Part shown: piece by piece, positions 44,930 to 54,358 of the stretch
Layout: each line of letters opens with the position of its first letter
Position numbering within the stretch: the first letter of the stretch is position 1
Source: Methylibium sp. NZG
GTDB taxonomy: Bacteria > Pseudomonadota > Gammaproteobacteria > Burkholderiales > Burkholderiaceae_C
DNA length: 64,000 nucleotides
NCBI GenBank assembly: GCA_001263235.1
Contig: LGRD01000002.1
Coordinates: 248,001-312,000 of the forward strand
Direction of reading: 5' to 3'
Notes under the pieces: model-generated
The model's input: only the letters and a program-made list of their open reading frames with translations
Told to the model about the DNA's origin: nothing
Database searches by the model: none
Position numbers and translations under genes: made by a program

Positions 44930-46249
44930 ATGTTCTGCGCCATCGACTTCGGCACCTCCAATTCGGCCATCGCGGTCCCCCACGGCGTGGCGCAAATGCG
45001 GCTGGTCGAGCTCGAACCCGGCCACACGACGATGCCGACCGCGGTCTTCTACTTCGCCGATGGCCCCGAGCACGCCGGCCCACCGCGTGCCTTCGGCCGT
45101 GCCGCGGTGGCGGCGTACGTGGACGGCATCGACGGCCGACTGATGCGCTCGATGAAGAGCATCCTGGGCAGCAGCCTGGTCGAGCAGACCACCGACGTGG
45201 GCGGCGGCCGCGGCGAGAAGTACCTCGACATCGTGGCCGGCTACCTCAAGCACCTGAAGACGCGCGCCGAGGCGCAACTCGGCGCACCGATCGACCGCGC
45301 CGTGCTGGGCCGGCCGGTGTTTTTCGTCGACGACGACCCGGCACGTGACGCGCAGGCCCAGGCCGCGCTGCGCACCGCGGCCACGCAGATCGGCTTCGGC
45401 GAGATACAGTTCCAGTACGAGCCGATCGCCGCCGCGTTCGACTACGAGCGCGGCGTCAGCACCGAGCAGATCGTGCTGGTGGCCGACATCGGCGGCGGCA
45501 CGTCCGACTTCTCGATCGTGCGCGTCGGGCCCCAACGTGCCGCCCGGCTGGACCGCAAGGAAGACATCCTCGCCAACCACGGCGTTCACGTGGCCGGCAC
45601 CGACTTCGACCGGCGCATCGAGCTGAACAGCGTGCTGCCGTCGTTTGGCTATCGCGCGATGGGCCCGAGCATCGGCGGCGCACCGCCGCGCGAGGTGCCC
45701 AGCAGCGTGTACTTCGACCTCGCCACCTGGCACCTGATCAACACCGTCTACAACCCGCAGCGCGTGGCCGAGTTGCGCGGCATGCGCGGCTTCTACGACG
45801 AGCCGCTGCACTACCAGCGCTTGATGACGGTCGTGACCGAACGGCTCGGCCACGAACTGGCCGCGCGCGCCGAGGCAGCCAAGATCGCGGTGGCCGAGGG
45901 CGGCGACGCGCGCATCGAGCTGGGCCACGTCGAACGCGCGCTGGCCGTGGCAGTGACCGAGCGCGACGCGGTGCAGGCGATCGAGGCCGACATCGCATCG
46001 ATCGTGCGTGCCGCGCAGGTGGCGGTGGCGCAAGCCGGGCTGAAGCCGGCGCAGATCGACGCGCTCTACTTCACCGGCGGCTCGACCGGCCTGCGCTTGC
46101 TGGCGCAGCGCATCGCTGCGGGGTTCCCGGCGGCGCAAGTGGTGCGTGGCGATCGGTTTGCCAGCGTGGCCACCGGCCTGGGGTTGTATGCGCGGCGCTG
46201 GTTCGGTGCGCCGGGCCTGAGCCGCAGCGCAGCACCTGCGCAACGGTAA
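44930..46249 (+). CDS. Hsp70-family protein (YegD-like)
   Basis: Actin/Hsp70-fold ATPase of 439 residues with no substrate-binding domain, as in E. coli YegD. Phosphate 1 motif is AIDFGTSNSAIAV, the phosphate 2 region is LVADIGGGTSDFSIV, and the adenosine motif is YFTGGSTGLRLL. YEPIAAAFDYE is the connect 1 region. Start ATG 44930 begins directly with the phosphate 1 strand; an earlier in-frame start would add 14 unlike residues. The cellular partner is unknown. Confidence 0.9.
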   Translation: MFCAIDFGTSNSAIAVPHGVAQMRLVELEPGHTTMPTAVFYFADGPEHAGPPRAFGRAAVAAYVDGIDGRLMRSMKSILGSSLVEQTTDVGGGRGEKYLDIVAGYLKHLKTRAEAQLGAPIDRAVLGRPVFFVDDDPARDAQAQAALRTAATQIGFGEIQFQYEPIAAAFDYERGVSTEQIVLVADIGGGTSDFSIVRVGPQRAARLDRKEDILANHGVHVAGTDFDRRIELNSVLPSFGYRAMGPSIGGAPPREVPSSVYFDLATWHLINTVYNPQRVAELRGMRGFYDEPLHYQRLMTVVTERLGHELAARAEAAKIAVAEGGDARIELGHVERALAVAVTERDAVQAIEADIASIVRAAQVAVAQAGLKPAQIDALYFTGGSTGLRLLAQRIAAGFPAAQVVRGDRFASVATGLGLYARRWFGAPGLSRSAAPAQR

Positions 46250-46310
46250 CCAGGCCGCACCCGATGCCTTCCGTGAGCCGGCTCGGGCGCTCGCGCGCGC
46301 AGGCCGAGGC

Positions 46311-46365
46311 AGACCCAAGCCAGACCCAAGCCAGACCCAAGCCCGACCCGAGCCCGACCCGCGCC
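46311..46365. repeat. Five 11-bp tandem repeats between convergent genes
   Basis: Three identical AGACCCAAGCC units (46311-46343) are followed by CGACCCGAGCC and CGACCCGCGCC. The array fills the gap between the Hsp70-like and HDOD genes. Its core resembles the 12-bp units before the NiCoT gene (CCGACCCAACG). Confidence 0.9.
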
Positions 46366-46368
46366 CGC

Positions 46369-47355
46369 TCAACGCGCGGCCGAAGACGCGGCGCCGAGCA
46401 CGACCAGCGTGGCGCGCTCGTCCGCGCTGCGCAGCGCCTGGCCGAGCGCCGACCGCACCTGCGCGAGGCCGTGCAACTGCAGCTCGGCGGCCAGCGCGGT
46501 CAGCCCGTCGGTGAGTTGCCACGACGCGGCCAGCCGCGCAAACAGCGTGTCGCTGCGCGCCTGGACAGCCGCCGCGAATGCCAGGCTCATCGGCGCTGGC
46601 GCCCGCGGCTCCAGACGGTCGAGCGCGCGCAGTGCAGCGGTCCAGCCGACGTTGTGCATCAGCCCGGCGAGGTAGCCCTCGAACGGGTCGCGCCCGCGCG
46701 CCTGGGCCTCTTGCTGGCACGCCTCGGCCTTGGCCTCGGAGTGCAGCCACAGGCGCTCCGCGCAGCGGGCGCTGAGGGAGTCGCCATGGCCGGCGAACAT
46801 CGGCTTGAGCACCACACGCAGGATCGCGCGGTGCAGCCCGCCCAGGCCGACACGGCGGATCGCCTCGGCAATCTCGGTCACCGGTGCGCCGCCCTGGGCG
46901 AGCGCGGTGTTGGCCATGCGGAGCACTTCGACCACGAGGTGCGGGTCGCGCGACACGCGCTGGGCGAGCGCGCCGGTCGACTGCCGCTCGTCGCGCAGGC
47001 TGTTCATGAGCTGAGGGATGATGGCCGGCGCGCGCGGCAGCAGCGTGGCAAGCGACTCATTCGACGCGATGAGCGCGTCGAACGCTTCGAGCAAGCGCTG
47101 CTCGCTGTCGCGCATCGGATCGTCGAGCCGGGTGCCGAACAGCCACGCCAGGAAACGCGGCTGCAGGACGAGTTCGCCCTCGGCGCCAGTGGCGTGAGTG
47201 GGCACGGCAGGGGCGGCCGCTTGCACTGACGTTGGCATTGCCGGCGATGGCGACGGCGAAGGCGACGGCGATGGCAGCGAGGCCTGCACCCCGACCGCGG
47301 GCTCAGCGTCTCGCCTGCCGAGCCACGCCACCAGGCGTTGCAGCCAGGTCGCCAT
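46369..47355 (-). CDS. HDOD domain protein
   Basis: Cytoplasmic signalling protein of 328 residues. A Ser-Pro dipeptide linker (encoded by GGCGAT/GGCGAC hexamers near 47238-47275) follows a short N-terminal helix. The HDOD domain spans about 95-310 with LPRAPAIIPQLMNSLRDE, ISRDP-like RVSRDPHLVVEVLRMANTAL and YLAGLMHNVGWTAALRAL. HDOD domains are degenerate HD domains used in signalling. It starts two bases after the aminotransferase stop, so the two are cotranscribed. Confidence 0.87.
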   Translation of the reverse strand: MATWLQRLVAWLGRRDAEPAVGVQASLPSPSPSPSPSPAMPTSVQAAAPAVPTHATGAEGELVLQPRFLAWLFGTRLDDPMRDSEQRLLEAFDALIASNESLATLLPRAPAIIPQLMNSLRDERQSTGALAQRVSRDPHLVVEVLRMANTALAQGGAPVTEIAEAIRRVGLGGLHRAILRVVLKPMFAGHGDSLSARCAERLWLHSEAKAEACQQEAQARGRDPFEGYLAGLMHNVGWTAALRALDRLEPRAPAPMSLAFAAAVQARSDTLFARLAASWQLTDGLTALAAELQLHGLAQVRSALGQALRSADERATLVVLGAASSAAR

Positions 47356-47357
47356 CT

Positions 47358-48569
47358 TCAGCGTCTGGGCAGGCCTTGTGCCAGCACCTGCGCCATGGCC
47401 ACTGCCGTCGCCTCGACGTTGTTCACGTTCAACCCCGCCAGGCACATGCGACCGGAGCGCACCAGGTACACGGCGTGCTGCTCACGCAGCACATCCACCT
47501 GCTCGGCGCTCAGCCCGGTGTAGCTGAACATGCCGCGCTGGGTCAGGAAGTAGTCGAAGTTGCGGCCGGGCACCTTGGCCTGCATCACGGCATGAAGCTT
47601 CTTGCGCATCGCCAGGATGCGCTCGCGCATCGAACCGAGTTCGGCCTCCCAGACCGCGCGCAGCGCCGGGTCGGTGAGCACGGTGGCGGCGACCTGCCCG
47701 CCGTGGATCGGCGGGCTGCTGTAGTTGCGCCGCACGGTGAACTTGAGCTGGCCGAGCACGTTGACGGCCTGCTTCGCATCGGGGCAGGCCACGCTGAGTG
47801 CGCCGCAGCGCTCGCCGTAGACGCTCATGCTCTTGGAGAAAGAGTTGGCGATGAAGAAGCTCAGGCCCGCCGAGGCCAGCGCGCGCGCCGCGTAGGCGTC
47901 GGCCTCGATGCCGTCGCCGAAGCCCTGGTAGGCCAGGTCGAGGTAGGGCAGCAGCCGGCGCTCGCGCAGCACGGGGATCAACTCGTCCCACTGCGCGCGC
48001 GTCAGGTCCACGCCGGTCGGGTTGTGGCAGCAGGCGTGCAACAGCACCACGCTTTGCGGTGGCAACGTGCGCAGCGTGCTCAACATCTCGGCAAAACGCA
48101 GGCCGCCGCTGGCAGCGTCGTAGTACGGGTAGGTGTGCACCTTCAGGCCCGCGCCTTCGAACATCGAGCGGTGGTTGTCCCAGGTCGGGTCGCTGACCCA
48201 GACCTCGCTGCCCGGCAGCCAGCGATTGATGAAATCGGCGCCGACCTTCAAGCCGCCGCTGGAGCCGACCGACTGGATGGTGGCGACGCGGCCGGAGGTG
48301 ACCGCCTCGTGGTCGGCGCCGAACAGCAACTGCTGCACCGCGCTGCGAAAGTTGGCCGCGCCTTCGATCGGCAAGTAGGGCTTCGGCCCGCCCTTGGCCA
48401 CGTGCTGCGCCTCGGCGCGGCGCACCGAGTCGAGCACCGGAATGCGGCCGGTATCGTCGAAGTAGATGCCGATGCTCAGGTTGATCTTGTTCGGCCGCGG
48501 GTCCTTCTGGAAGTCCTCGTTCAGGCTGAGGATCGGGTCGCCGGCAAAGGGTTCGACGTGGTGAAACAT
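47358..48569 (-). CDS. Aromatic/aspartate aminotransferase (class I, TyrB/AspC-like)
   Basis: PLP-dependent transaminase of 403 residues of the AspC/TyrB type. It begins MFHHVEPFAGDPILSLNEDF. Motifs include the substrate loop VGSSGGL, WDNHRSMFEGAGL, LLHACCHNPTGVDLT, and the PLP lysine in ANSFSKSMSVYGERCG. The C-terminal arginine is in LVRSGRMCLAGLN. It interconverts amino acids and 2-oxo acids; aspartate or aromatic preference cannot be decided by eye. The HDOD gene follows by two bases. Confidence 0.93.
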   Translation of the reverse strand: MFHHVEPFAGDPILSLNEDFQKDPRPNKINLSIGIYFDDTGRIPVLDSVRRAEAQHVAKGGPKPYLPIEGAANFRSAVQQLLFGADHEAVTSGRVATIQSVGSSGGLKVGADFINRWLPGSEVWVSDPTWDNHRSMFEGAGLKVHTYPYYDAASGGLRFAEMLSTLRTLPPQSVVLLHACCHNPTGVDLTRAQWDELIPVLRERRLLPYLDLAYQGFGDGIEADAYAARALASAGLSFFIANSFSKSMSVYGERCGALSVACPDAKQAVNVLGQLKFTVRRNYSSPPIHGGQVAATVLTDPALRAVWEAELGSMRERILAMRKKLHAVMQAKVPGRNFDYFLTQRGMFSYTGLSAEQVDVLREQHAVYLVRSGRMCLAGLNVNNVEATAVAMAQVLAQGLPRR

Positions 48570-48591
48570 GGGGCCAGTCCAGTGGTGAGAG

Positions 48592-49077
48592 TCAACCCGC
48601 GAGTGCGGCTTCTATATCGTCCTTCAACGCATTCGGCGCGGTGTTGGGCGCGTAGCGCTTGAGCACCTTGCCGTCGCGGCCGACGAGGAACTTGGTGAAG
48701 TTCCACTTCACGCCCTCGCTGCCCAGCATGCCCGGCGCCTCTTTGGTGAGCCATTGCCACAGCGGGTGGGCTTGGGCGCCGTTCACATCGACCTTGCTCA
48801 TCATCGGGAAGCTCACGCCGTAGTTGATCTCGCAGAAGGATGCGATCTCGTCGTTGGCGCCCGGGTCCTGGCCGCCGAACTGGTTGCTCGGGAAACCGAC
48901 CACCACCAGGCCGCGGTCGCGGTAGGCCTTCCACAAGTCCTCCAGCCCAGCGAACTGCGGTGTGAAGCCGCAGGCGCTGGCGGTGTTGACGATCAACAGC
49001 ACCTTGCCGCGCTGGGTCGAGAGGTGGGCCGGCTTGCCGTTGATGGACAGGGCTTCGAAGTCGTAGATCGTGCTCAT
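48592..49077 (-). CDS. Glutathione peroxidase family protein
   Basis: Thiol peroxidase of 161 residues. The peroxidatic Cys36 is in VNTASACGFTPQFAGLE (cysteine, not selenocysteine). The conserved FPSNQFGGQDPG and the tryptophan in WNFTKFLVGRDG complete the site. Such bacterial enzymes usually use thioredoxin. The start at 49077 (MSTIYDFEALSING) is the normal family beginning. It precedes the aminotransferase by about 22 bases on the same strand. Confidence 0.95.
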   Translation of the reverse strand: MSTIYDFEALSINGKPAHLSTQRGKVLLIVNTASACGFTPQFAGLEDLWKAYRDRGLVVVGFPSNQFGGQDPGANDEIASFCEINYGVSFPMMSKVDVNGAQAHPLWQWLTKEAPGMLGSEGVKWNFTKFLVGRDGKVLKRYAPNTAPNALKDDIEAALAG

Positions 49078-49141
49078 GGTGTCCTCGGCGGGTGGGGAGT
49101 GGGGTGGGGAAGTGCGAAGGGAGATGGTAGCCGCGGCACCG

Positions 49142-50074
49142 TCAATGCGCACCGGGCCCGGGCTCGAAGGCCGACAGCAGCGCCGCCGCAAGGATCAGCC
49201 CACCGCCCAGCAGCAGCGTGGCCGACAGCGTGCCACCCCCCAGCAGCCAGGCCGACACCGACGCGAACAGCACCTCCGTCAGCATGACCACCGCCGTCAC
49301 GTTGGCCGGCAAACGCGCCGCGCCGTACTGCAGGGCCAGGTTGCCCGCCAGATAGATCAGCGCCAGCACACCTGCGCCCGCCACCCAGCCCCAGGCCGGC
49401 GCCGGCGGCCAAGGCGCCTGCCCGCTCCAGGCCAGCAGCGTCGCCAACACGCCCGACACCAGCCCGCCGCCGACGAACATCGCCAGCGCGCGCCCTTCCT
49501 CGGGCCGGTGCGCCTCGCGCCGCAGCATCACGTTGTTGAGTGCGAACGAGAAGCCGCCGATCACGCCCAGCCAGTCGGGCAGCGAGCGCGGAATCGGAAG
49601 GTGCTCCCAGCCGGCCGCGCCCAGAGTGTCCTGCGGCCACAGCACGATGGCCGCACCCACCAGCGCCAGCACCACCCGCATGCCGGCGTGGCGCGTGAGC
49701 GGCTCGTGCAACAGCCAGCGCGCCAGCAGCACCGCCCACAGCGGCATCAAGTAGAACAGCAGCACCACGCGCACCACGTCGCCGATCACCACGCCCCAGT
49801 TGAACGCGGCGTTGGTGGTGCCGGCCGCGAGCATCAGCACCCACAGCGTGGGCGTGCGCAGCACCTGCCCCACCGCCTGCGGCCGAGCGACCACGATGAC
49901 GGCCACCGCGAGCAGGTAGACGATCAGCGTCGTCCACAGCGGGTGCAGGCCGATCGCCTCGAACTGGCGCAACGGCCACCAGGCCGTGCCCCAGACGAGC
50001 GCGTTGAAGGTGAGCGCACCGATCGCCAGCAGCGAAGCGCGGGGCGTGGCGACGGAAGGCAGCGCGGCGGACAT
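49142..50074 (-). CDS. EamA/DMT-family transporter
   Basis: Ten-helix inner-membrane permease of the drug/metabolite transporter superfamily, 310 residues, with two EamA repeats. Repeat 1 starts GALTFNALVWGTAWWPLRQF, and repeat 2 follows the cytoplasmic loop at DWLGVIGGFSFALNNVMLRR. The transport substrate is unknown. The start at 50074 is the best ATG; GTG 50122 in frame is a possible alternative. The gene is divergent from the EEP phosphohydrolase. Confidence 0.88.
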   Translation of the reverse strand: MSAALPSVATPRASLLAIGALTFNALVWGTAWWPLRQFEAIGLHPLWTTLIVYLLAVAVIVVARPQAVGQVLRTPTLWVLMLAAGTTNAAFNWGVVIGDVVRVVLLFYLMPLWAVLLARWLLHEPLTRHAGMRVVLALVGAAIVLWPQDTLGAAGWEHLPIPRSLPDWLGVIGGFSFALNNVMLRREAHRPEEGRALAMFVGGGLVSGVLATLLAWSGQAPWPPAPAWGWVAGAGVLALIYLAGNLALQYGAARLPANVTAVVMLTEVLFASVSAWLLGGGTLSATLLLGGGLILAAALLSAFEPGPGAH

Positions 50075-50146
50075 CGGCAGATTGTCGGTGCTGGCACGGC
50101 AGCATCCGGCTCGTAGAGACACCCGGCCTGTAGACTCGCGCCCGCC

Positions 50147-51214
50147 ATGCCACGCACCGCACCGGTCTCGCCCTTGCCGCCCCCTTCACGCCCGCCCCTG
50201 CTGGCGCCGCGCAAGCGGTCTGGCCGGGGCCTGGCGTGGGCCGTGTGGCTGTATGCGCTGGCCGTGATCGGCGCGGTGCTGTTGATCCAGCGTCTGTCCG
50301 ACGTCTGGTGGCCCGCCACCTTGCCGCTGTTCGCGCCGCGCTGGCTCTGGGCCCTGCCCTTGCTGGTGCTCGTTCCGGCCGCGCTGTTGACGCGCCCTCG
50401 CCTGCTGTGGGTGCTGGCGGCCACCGTGCCGGCGCTGCTGCTGGGGGTGATGGGCTTCGTGCCGCCGACGCCCACCAAGCTGAACGCCTCCCCGGCGCAG
50501 CCCGATCTGCGCGTGCTGACCTACAACATCGGCGGCGGGGAGTTGGACCCTGCGCGGTTCGCTCCGTGGCTGGAGTCGCTCGCGCCCGACGTGGCGGTGT
50601 TCCAGGAGTGCAAGTACGTCGTCGAGCAGGCGAAGCCGGCGCTGCTCAAGGCCGGTTGGAAAGTCGAACACCAGGACGGCTCGTGCCTTGTGAGCCGCCA
50701 CCCGATCCGCAAGGTCGAGGTGCGCGACCCGAAAGAGATCTGGAAGATGGGCGGCAGCGGCATCATCGTGCGCTACGAAGTCGCCACGCCAGAGCGCATG
50801 GTCACCATCATCAATCTGCACCTCGAGACGGTGCGCGAGGGCCTCACCGCAGTGATGCAGCGCGGCTGGGGCGGCGCCTCGGAGATGGAAGCCAACCTCG
50901 ACCAGCGCGACATCGAGTCGGCGCTGGCGCGCGCGTTCGCCGACCAGACCCGCGGCCCGCTGATCGTGGCGGGCGATTTCAACATGCCGGTCGAGAGCGC
51001 GATCTACCGCAAGCACTGGGGCGACTTCACCAACGCGTTCTCGTGCGCCGGCTGGGGCTTCGGCGCGACCAAGGCGACGCGCTGGCACGGCATCCGCATC
51101 GACCATGTGCTGCTCGGGCCGGGTTGGGCGTGCGCGGGCGCACACGTGGCAGCCGACTTGGGGCTGGACCACCGGCCGGTGGTGGTGGACCTGGGGTGGC
51201 AGGGACTGCCGTGA
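50147..51214 (+). CDS. Membrane-anchored endonuclease/exonuclease/phosphatase family protein
   Basis: EEP-superfamily hydrolase of 355 residues. The N-terminal third has three membrane helices (about 30-110). The catalytic domain starts LRVLTYNIGGGE, then VAVFQECK (metal-binding Glu), INLHLET, IVAGDFNMP (catalytic Asp and Asn) and the final DHRPVVVDL (His). This topology is common for periplasmic EEP proteins of unknown substrate. The ATG is divergent from the EamA gene. Confidence 0.9.
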   Translation: MPRTAPVSPLPPPSRPPLLAPRKRSGRGLAWAVWLYALAVIGAVLLIQRLSDVWWPATLPLFAPRWLWALPLLVLVPAALLTRPRLLWVLAATVPALLLGVMGFVPPTPTKLNASPAQPDLRVLTYNIGGGELDPARFAPWLESLAPDVAVFQECKYVVEQAKPALLKAGWKVEHQDGSCLVSRHPIRKVEVRDPKEIWKMGGSGIIVRYEVATPERMVTIINLHLETVREGLTAVMQRGWGGASEMEANLDQRDIESALARAFADQTRGPLIVAGDFNMPVESAIYRKHWGDFTNAFSCAGWGFGATKATRWHGIRIDHVLLGPGWACAGAHVAADLGLDHRPVVVDLGWQGLP

Positions 51215-51225
51215 GGCTGGCAAAG

Positions 51226-51327
51226 GCCCCCTCGCCCCTCTGGGGAGAGGGTTGGGGTGAGGGGCCGTGCTGCGCCGTCGTTGTCCTCGGCCTGCCCTCA
51301 CCCCTGCCCTCTCCCAAAAGGAGAGGG
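51226..51327. repeat. REP-like GC-rich inverted repeats
   Basis: A first block (51226-51266) and a second (51292-51327) carry CCCTC/GAGGG and GGGGTGAGGGG-type arms, including CCTCTCCCAAAAGGAGAGGG. They lie between convergent genes. This pattern recurs in many proteobacterial intergenic regions and may also act in transcription termination. Confidence 0.7.
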
Positions 51328-51334
51328 AGTGAAC

Positions 51335-52612
51335 TCAATGCTTGTCGCTGCGGGCGATTGCGAGCAACCGCTCGATCTCGTCCGGATACAACTTGGTGTT
51401 GCTGATGTGCCAGCGCCGGATCACCTCCATGGTGCCGGCCACCAGCAGCCCCAGGATCGTGATGCAGGTGAAGGCCGACAGGCCGAACTTGGTCATCGCT
51501 GCGTACAGCGCGCCCAGGCCCAGGATACAGGCCTGCTCGTTGAAGTTCTGCACCGCGATCGACCGGCCCGCGCCCATCAGGTTGTGGCCGCGGTGCTGCA
51601 GCAGCGCGTTCATCGGCACCACCAGAAAACCGCCTACTGCGCCCAGCAGCACGAGGAAGGGTGCGGCCACCCACACGTTGGTGATGAAGTTCAGGCCGAT
51701 CATCAGGATGCCCATGCCGATGCCCAGCGGAATGACGCTGGTGGCCTGCTCCAGCTTCATGCGCAGCGACGCGTAGATCGAGCCGGCCGCGATGCCCAGC
51801 GCCACCACGCCGACCAACGTCGAGGCCTGCGTCAGCGAATAGTTGAGCGCGACCGCGGCCCACGCGAACACGATCACGCGCATGTTGCCGGCCACACCCC
51901 AGAACACGGTGGTGGCGGCCAGCGAGATCTGGCCGAGCTTGTCATTCCACAGCCGCGCGTTGCAACTCGAGAAGTCGCGCACCATCTCCTGCGGGCTGTT
52001 CGACAGCGGCTGCAGCGGCGCGTCGGTGCGCGGAATGCGCAGGTTGAAGCCGGCCGCGATGACGTAGAGGAACAGGATCACCGCGATCGCCGCCTCGGGC
52101 GCGGTGTCGATGCCGGTGGTGAAGACAGGCAGGTCGAACGTGAGCAACTGCTGCGAGACCACCGGGCCGACGAGTTGCCCGCCCAGCAGCACGCCGAAGA
52201 TGATCGACATCACGGTCAGGCCCTCGATCCAGCCGTTGGCTTTGACGAGTTGCGAGTTGGGCAGCAACTCGGTCAGGATGCCGTACTTGGCGGGCGAGTA
52301 GGCCGCCGCGCCCAGGCCGACCACGGCATAGGACACCAGCGGGTGAACGCCGAACAGCATCATCAGGCAGCCCACCACCTTGATGGCGTTGGAGATGAAC
52401 ATCACGCGGCCCTTGGGCACCGCGTCGGCAAAGGCGCCGACGAAGGGCGCCAGGATCACGTAGAACAGCGCGAACATCGGCGTGAGCGCCGGCACGTGCC
52501 AGGCGGGGGCACCGGTGAGTCTGAGGAGGGCAATCGCGGCAGCGAGCAAGGCGTTGTCGGCCAGCGAGCTGAAGAACTGCGCCGCCATGATGGTGTGAAA
52601 GCCTTTTTTCAT
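51335..52612 (-). CDS. lplT: Lysophospholipid transporter LplT
   Basis: MFS permease of 425 residues that imports lysophospholipids from the outer leaflet of the inner membrane for re-acylation. The N-terminus MKKGFHTIMAAQFFSSLADNALL is characteristic of LplT, as are YSPAKYGILTELLP, NGWIEGLTVMSIIFG and GAGRSIAVQNFNEQACIL. Unlike the 34.4-kb homologue, it has no fused acyltransferase. It is divergent from alr, with about 200 bases between. Confidence 0.93.
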   Translation of the reverse strand: MKKGFHTIMAAQFFSSLADNALLAAAIALLRLTGAPAWHVPALTPMFALFYVILAPFVGAFADAVPKGRVMFISNAIKVVGCLMMLFGVHPLVSYAVVGLGAAAYSPAKYGILTELLPNSQLVKANGWIEGLTVMSIIFGVLLGGQLVGPVVSQQLLTFDLPVFTTGIDTAPEAAIAVILFLYVIAAGFNLRIPRTDAPLQPLSNSPQEMVRDFSSCNARLWNDKLGQISLAATTVFWGVAGNMRVIVFAWAAVALNYSLTQASTLVGVVALGIAAGSIYASLRMKLEQATSVIPLGIGMGILMIGLNFITNVWVAAPFLVLLGAVGGFLVVPMNALLQHRGHNLMGAGRSIAVQNFNEQACILGLGALYAAMTKFGLSAFTCITILGLLVAGTMEVIRRWHISNTKLYPDEIERLLAIARSDKH

Positions 52613-52813
52613 GCGCGCGACATTTCAACCATCGTGACCAGCGAGGAATCGCGAGGCGGATCGACCTTCATCCCGTCCGTCTCGGCTCAGTTGCAGTGGC
52701 TGCACCTGTGCCGGTGCTTGCTGCGGCGGCGGTTATAGCACGCGCTTACTTTGCAATCGGTCCGCAGTTGCCCGCGCACGCTCCGTACTTCACGGGGCTG
52801 GCAAAATCGAGGC

Positions 52814-53911
52814 ATGCCGCGTCCGATCGAAGCGCTGATCCACACCGACGCCCTCGCGCACAACCTTGCGCGCGCACGCCGCGCGGCACCGCAAGCCAAG
52901 GTCTGGGCCGTCGTCAAGGCCAACGCCTACGGGCATGGCATCGAGCGTGCCTACGCCGGCCTGCAAGGTGCCGATGGCTTTGCGCTGCTCGATCTTGCCG
53001 AAGCCGAACGCGTGCGCGCGCTCGGCTGGCGCGGCCCCATCCTGCTGCTCGAAGGTTGCTTCGAGATGCGCGACCTGGAGGCCTGTTCGCGCCTGAACCT
53101 GTGGCACACCGTGCACCACGAGGCGCAGATCGCCCTGCTCGCTGCGCACAAGACGCACACGCCGCACCAGGTGTTCCTGAAGATGAACAGCGGCATGAAC
53201 CGGCTCGGCTTCGCGCCGTCAGCGTACCGATCGGCCTGGACGCGGCTGAGCGGCTTGACGCAGGTCGACAGCATCACGCTGATGACCCACTTTGCCGATG
53301 CCGACGGCACGCGCGGCGTCGCCGAGGCGGCGGCGTTGTTCGAGCTCACCACACGCGACCTGCCCGGCGACAGAACGCTGGGCAACAGCGCCGCCACGCT
53401 GCGCTTTGCGCACGGCCAGCCCGAGGTCGGCGCCGACTGGGTGCGGCCCGGCATCATGGTGTACGGCTCGTCGCCCGACTTCCCCGCGCACACCGCGGCC
53501 GACTGGCACCTGCAGCCGACGATGACGCTGCGCGCCCGCCTCATTGCGCTGCGCGACCTGCAGCGTGGCGACAGCGTGGGCTACGGCGGCGCCTTCACCG
53601 CCGACGCGCCGATGCGCATCGGCGTGGCGGCCTGCGGCTATGCCGACGGCTACCCGCGCGTCGCGCCCACCGGCACGCCGGTGCTGGTGAACGGCCAGCG
53701 CACGCGGCTGGTCGGGCGGGTGTCGATGGACATGGTGACGGTGGACCTCACGGCCGTGCCCGATGCCACGCTGGGCAGCGAGGTCACGTTGTGGGGGCAA
53801 GGCCCGGGCGGAAACGTTCTCTCCATCGACGAGGTGGCGCGTGCCGCCGGTACGGTCGGCTATGAGCTGATGTGCGCGCTGGCGGCGCGCGTGCCGACGG
53901 CGGTCGTGTGA
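52814..53911 (+). CDS. alr: Alanine racemase
   Basis: PLP enzyme making D-alanine for peptidoglycan, 365 residues. Lys35 in WAVVKANAYGHGIE binds PLP. The second catalytic Tyr is in SVGYGGAF. Other signatures are MNSGMNRLGF, VRPGIMVYG, CGYADGYPR and VGRVSMDMVTVDLT. The start at 52814 (MPRPIEALIHTDAL) is the usual beginning. Its TGA overlaps the GTG of arfB. Confidence 0.96.
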   Translation: MPRPIEALIHTDALAHNLARARRAAPQAKVWAVVKANAYGHGIERAYAGLQGADGFALLDLAEAERVRALGWRGPILLLEGCFEMRDLEACSRLNLWHTVHHEAQIALLAAHKTHTPHQVFLKMNSGMNRLGFAPSAYRSAWTRLSGLTQVDSITLMTHFADADGTRGVAEAAALFELTTRDLPGDRTLGNSAATLRFAHGQPEVGADWVRPGIMVYGSSPDFPAHTAADWHLQPTMTLRARLIALRDLQRGDSVGYGGAFTADAPMRIGVAACGYADGYPRVAPTGTPVLVNGQRTRLVGRVSMDMVTVDLTAVPDATLGSEVTLWGQGPGGNVLSIDEVARAAGTVGYELMCALAARVPTAVV

Positions 53912-54357
53912 CGGCGCCGAAGAAGACGTTGAATGCACCCACCCTGCCTGTTGCGGCGCCGGCCGTTCAGATCGACGAGGCCGAAGTCGAATTCACCGCC
54001 ATCCGCGCGCAAGGCGCAGGCGGCCAGAACGTCAACAAGGTGTCGAGCGCGGTGCACCTGCGCTTCGACATCCACGCCTCGTCGCTGCCCGACGACGTGA
54101 AGCAGCGCCTGCTGGCCCTGCGCGACCAGCGCATCAACGCCGACGGCGTGGTCGTGATCAAGGCGCAGCGCACGCGCAGCCAGGACATGAACCGCGCCGA
54201 CGCGCTCGCGCGGCTTCAGGAACTGGTCGACCGCGTTGCCACACCGCCACGCGCACGGCGCGCGACGAAGCCGACCTACGGCTCCAAGCAGCGAAGGCTC
54301 GAGGGCAAGAGCCTTCGCTCGCAGGTCAAGGCTGGGCGGGGCAAGGTCACCGACTGA
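53908..54357 (+). CDS. arfB: Peptidyl-tRNA hydrolase ArfB (ribosome rescue)
   Basis: Release-factor-like protein of 149 residues that rescues stalled ribosomes. The GGQ motif (residues 38-40) lies in RAQGAGGQNVNKVSSAVHLRFD. The tail is basic (RRATKPTYGSKQRRLEGKSLRSQVKAGRGK), which inserts into the mRNA channel. Conserved Lys/Arg positions in the tail match E. coli YaeJ. The start is GTG 53908, overlapping the alr stop (GTGA), so the two are coupled. Confidence 0.94.
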   Translation: MTAPKKTLNAPTLPVAAPAVQIDEAEVEFTAIRAQGAGGQNVNKVSSAVHLRFDIHASSLPDDVKQRLLALRDQRINADGVVVIKAQRTRSQDMNRADALARLQELVDRVATPPRARRATKPTYGSKQRRLEGKSLRSQVKAGRGKVTD

Positions 54358-54358
54358 A

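Noticed and set aside
51226-51327. Possible insertion sequence ends
   Set aside because: Inverted repeats are short and GC-rich with no transposase or target duplication; a REP-like element fits better.
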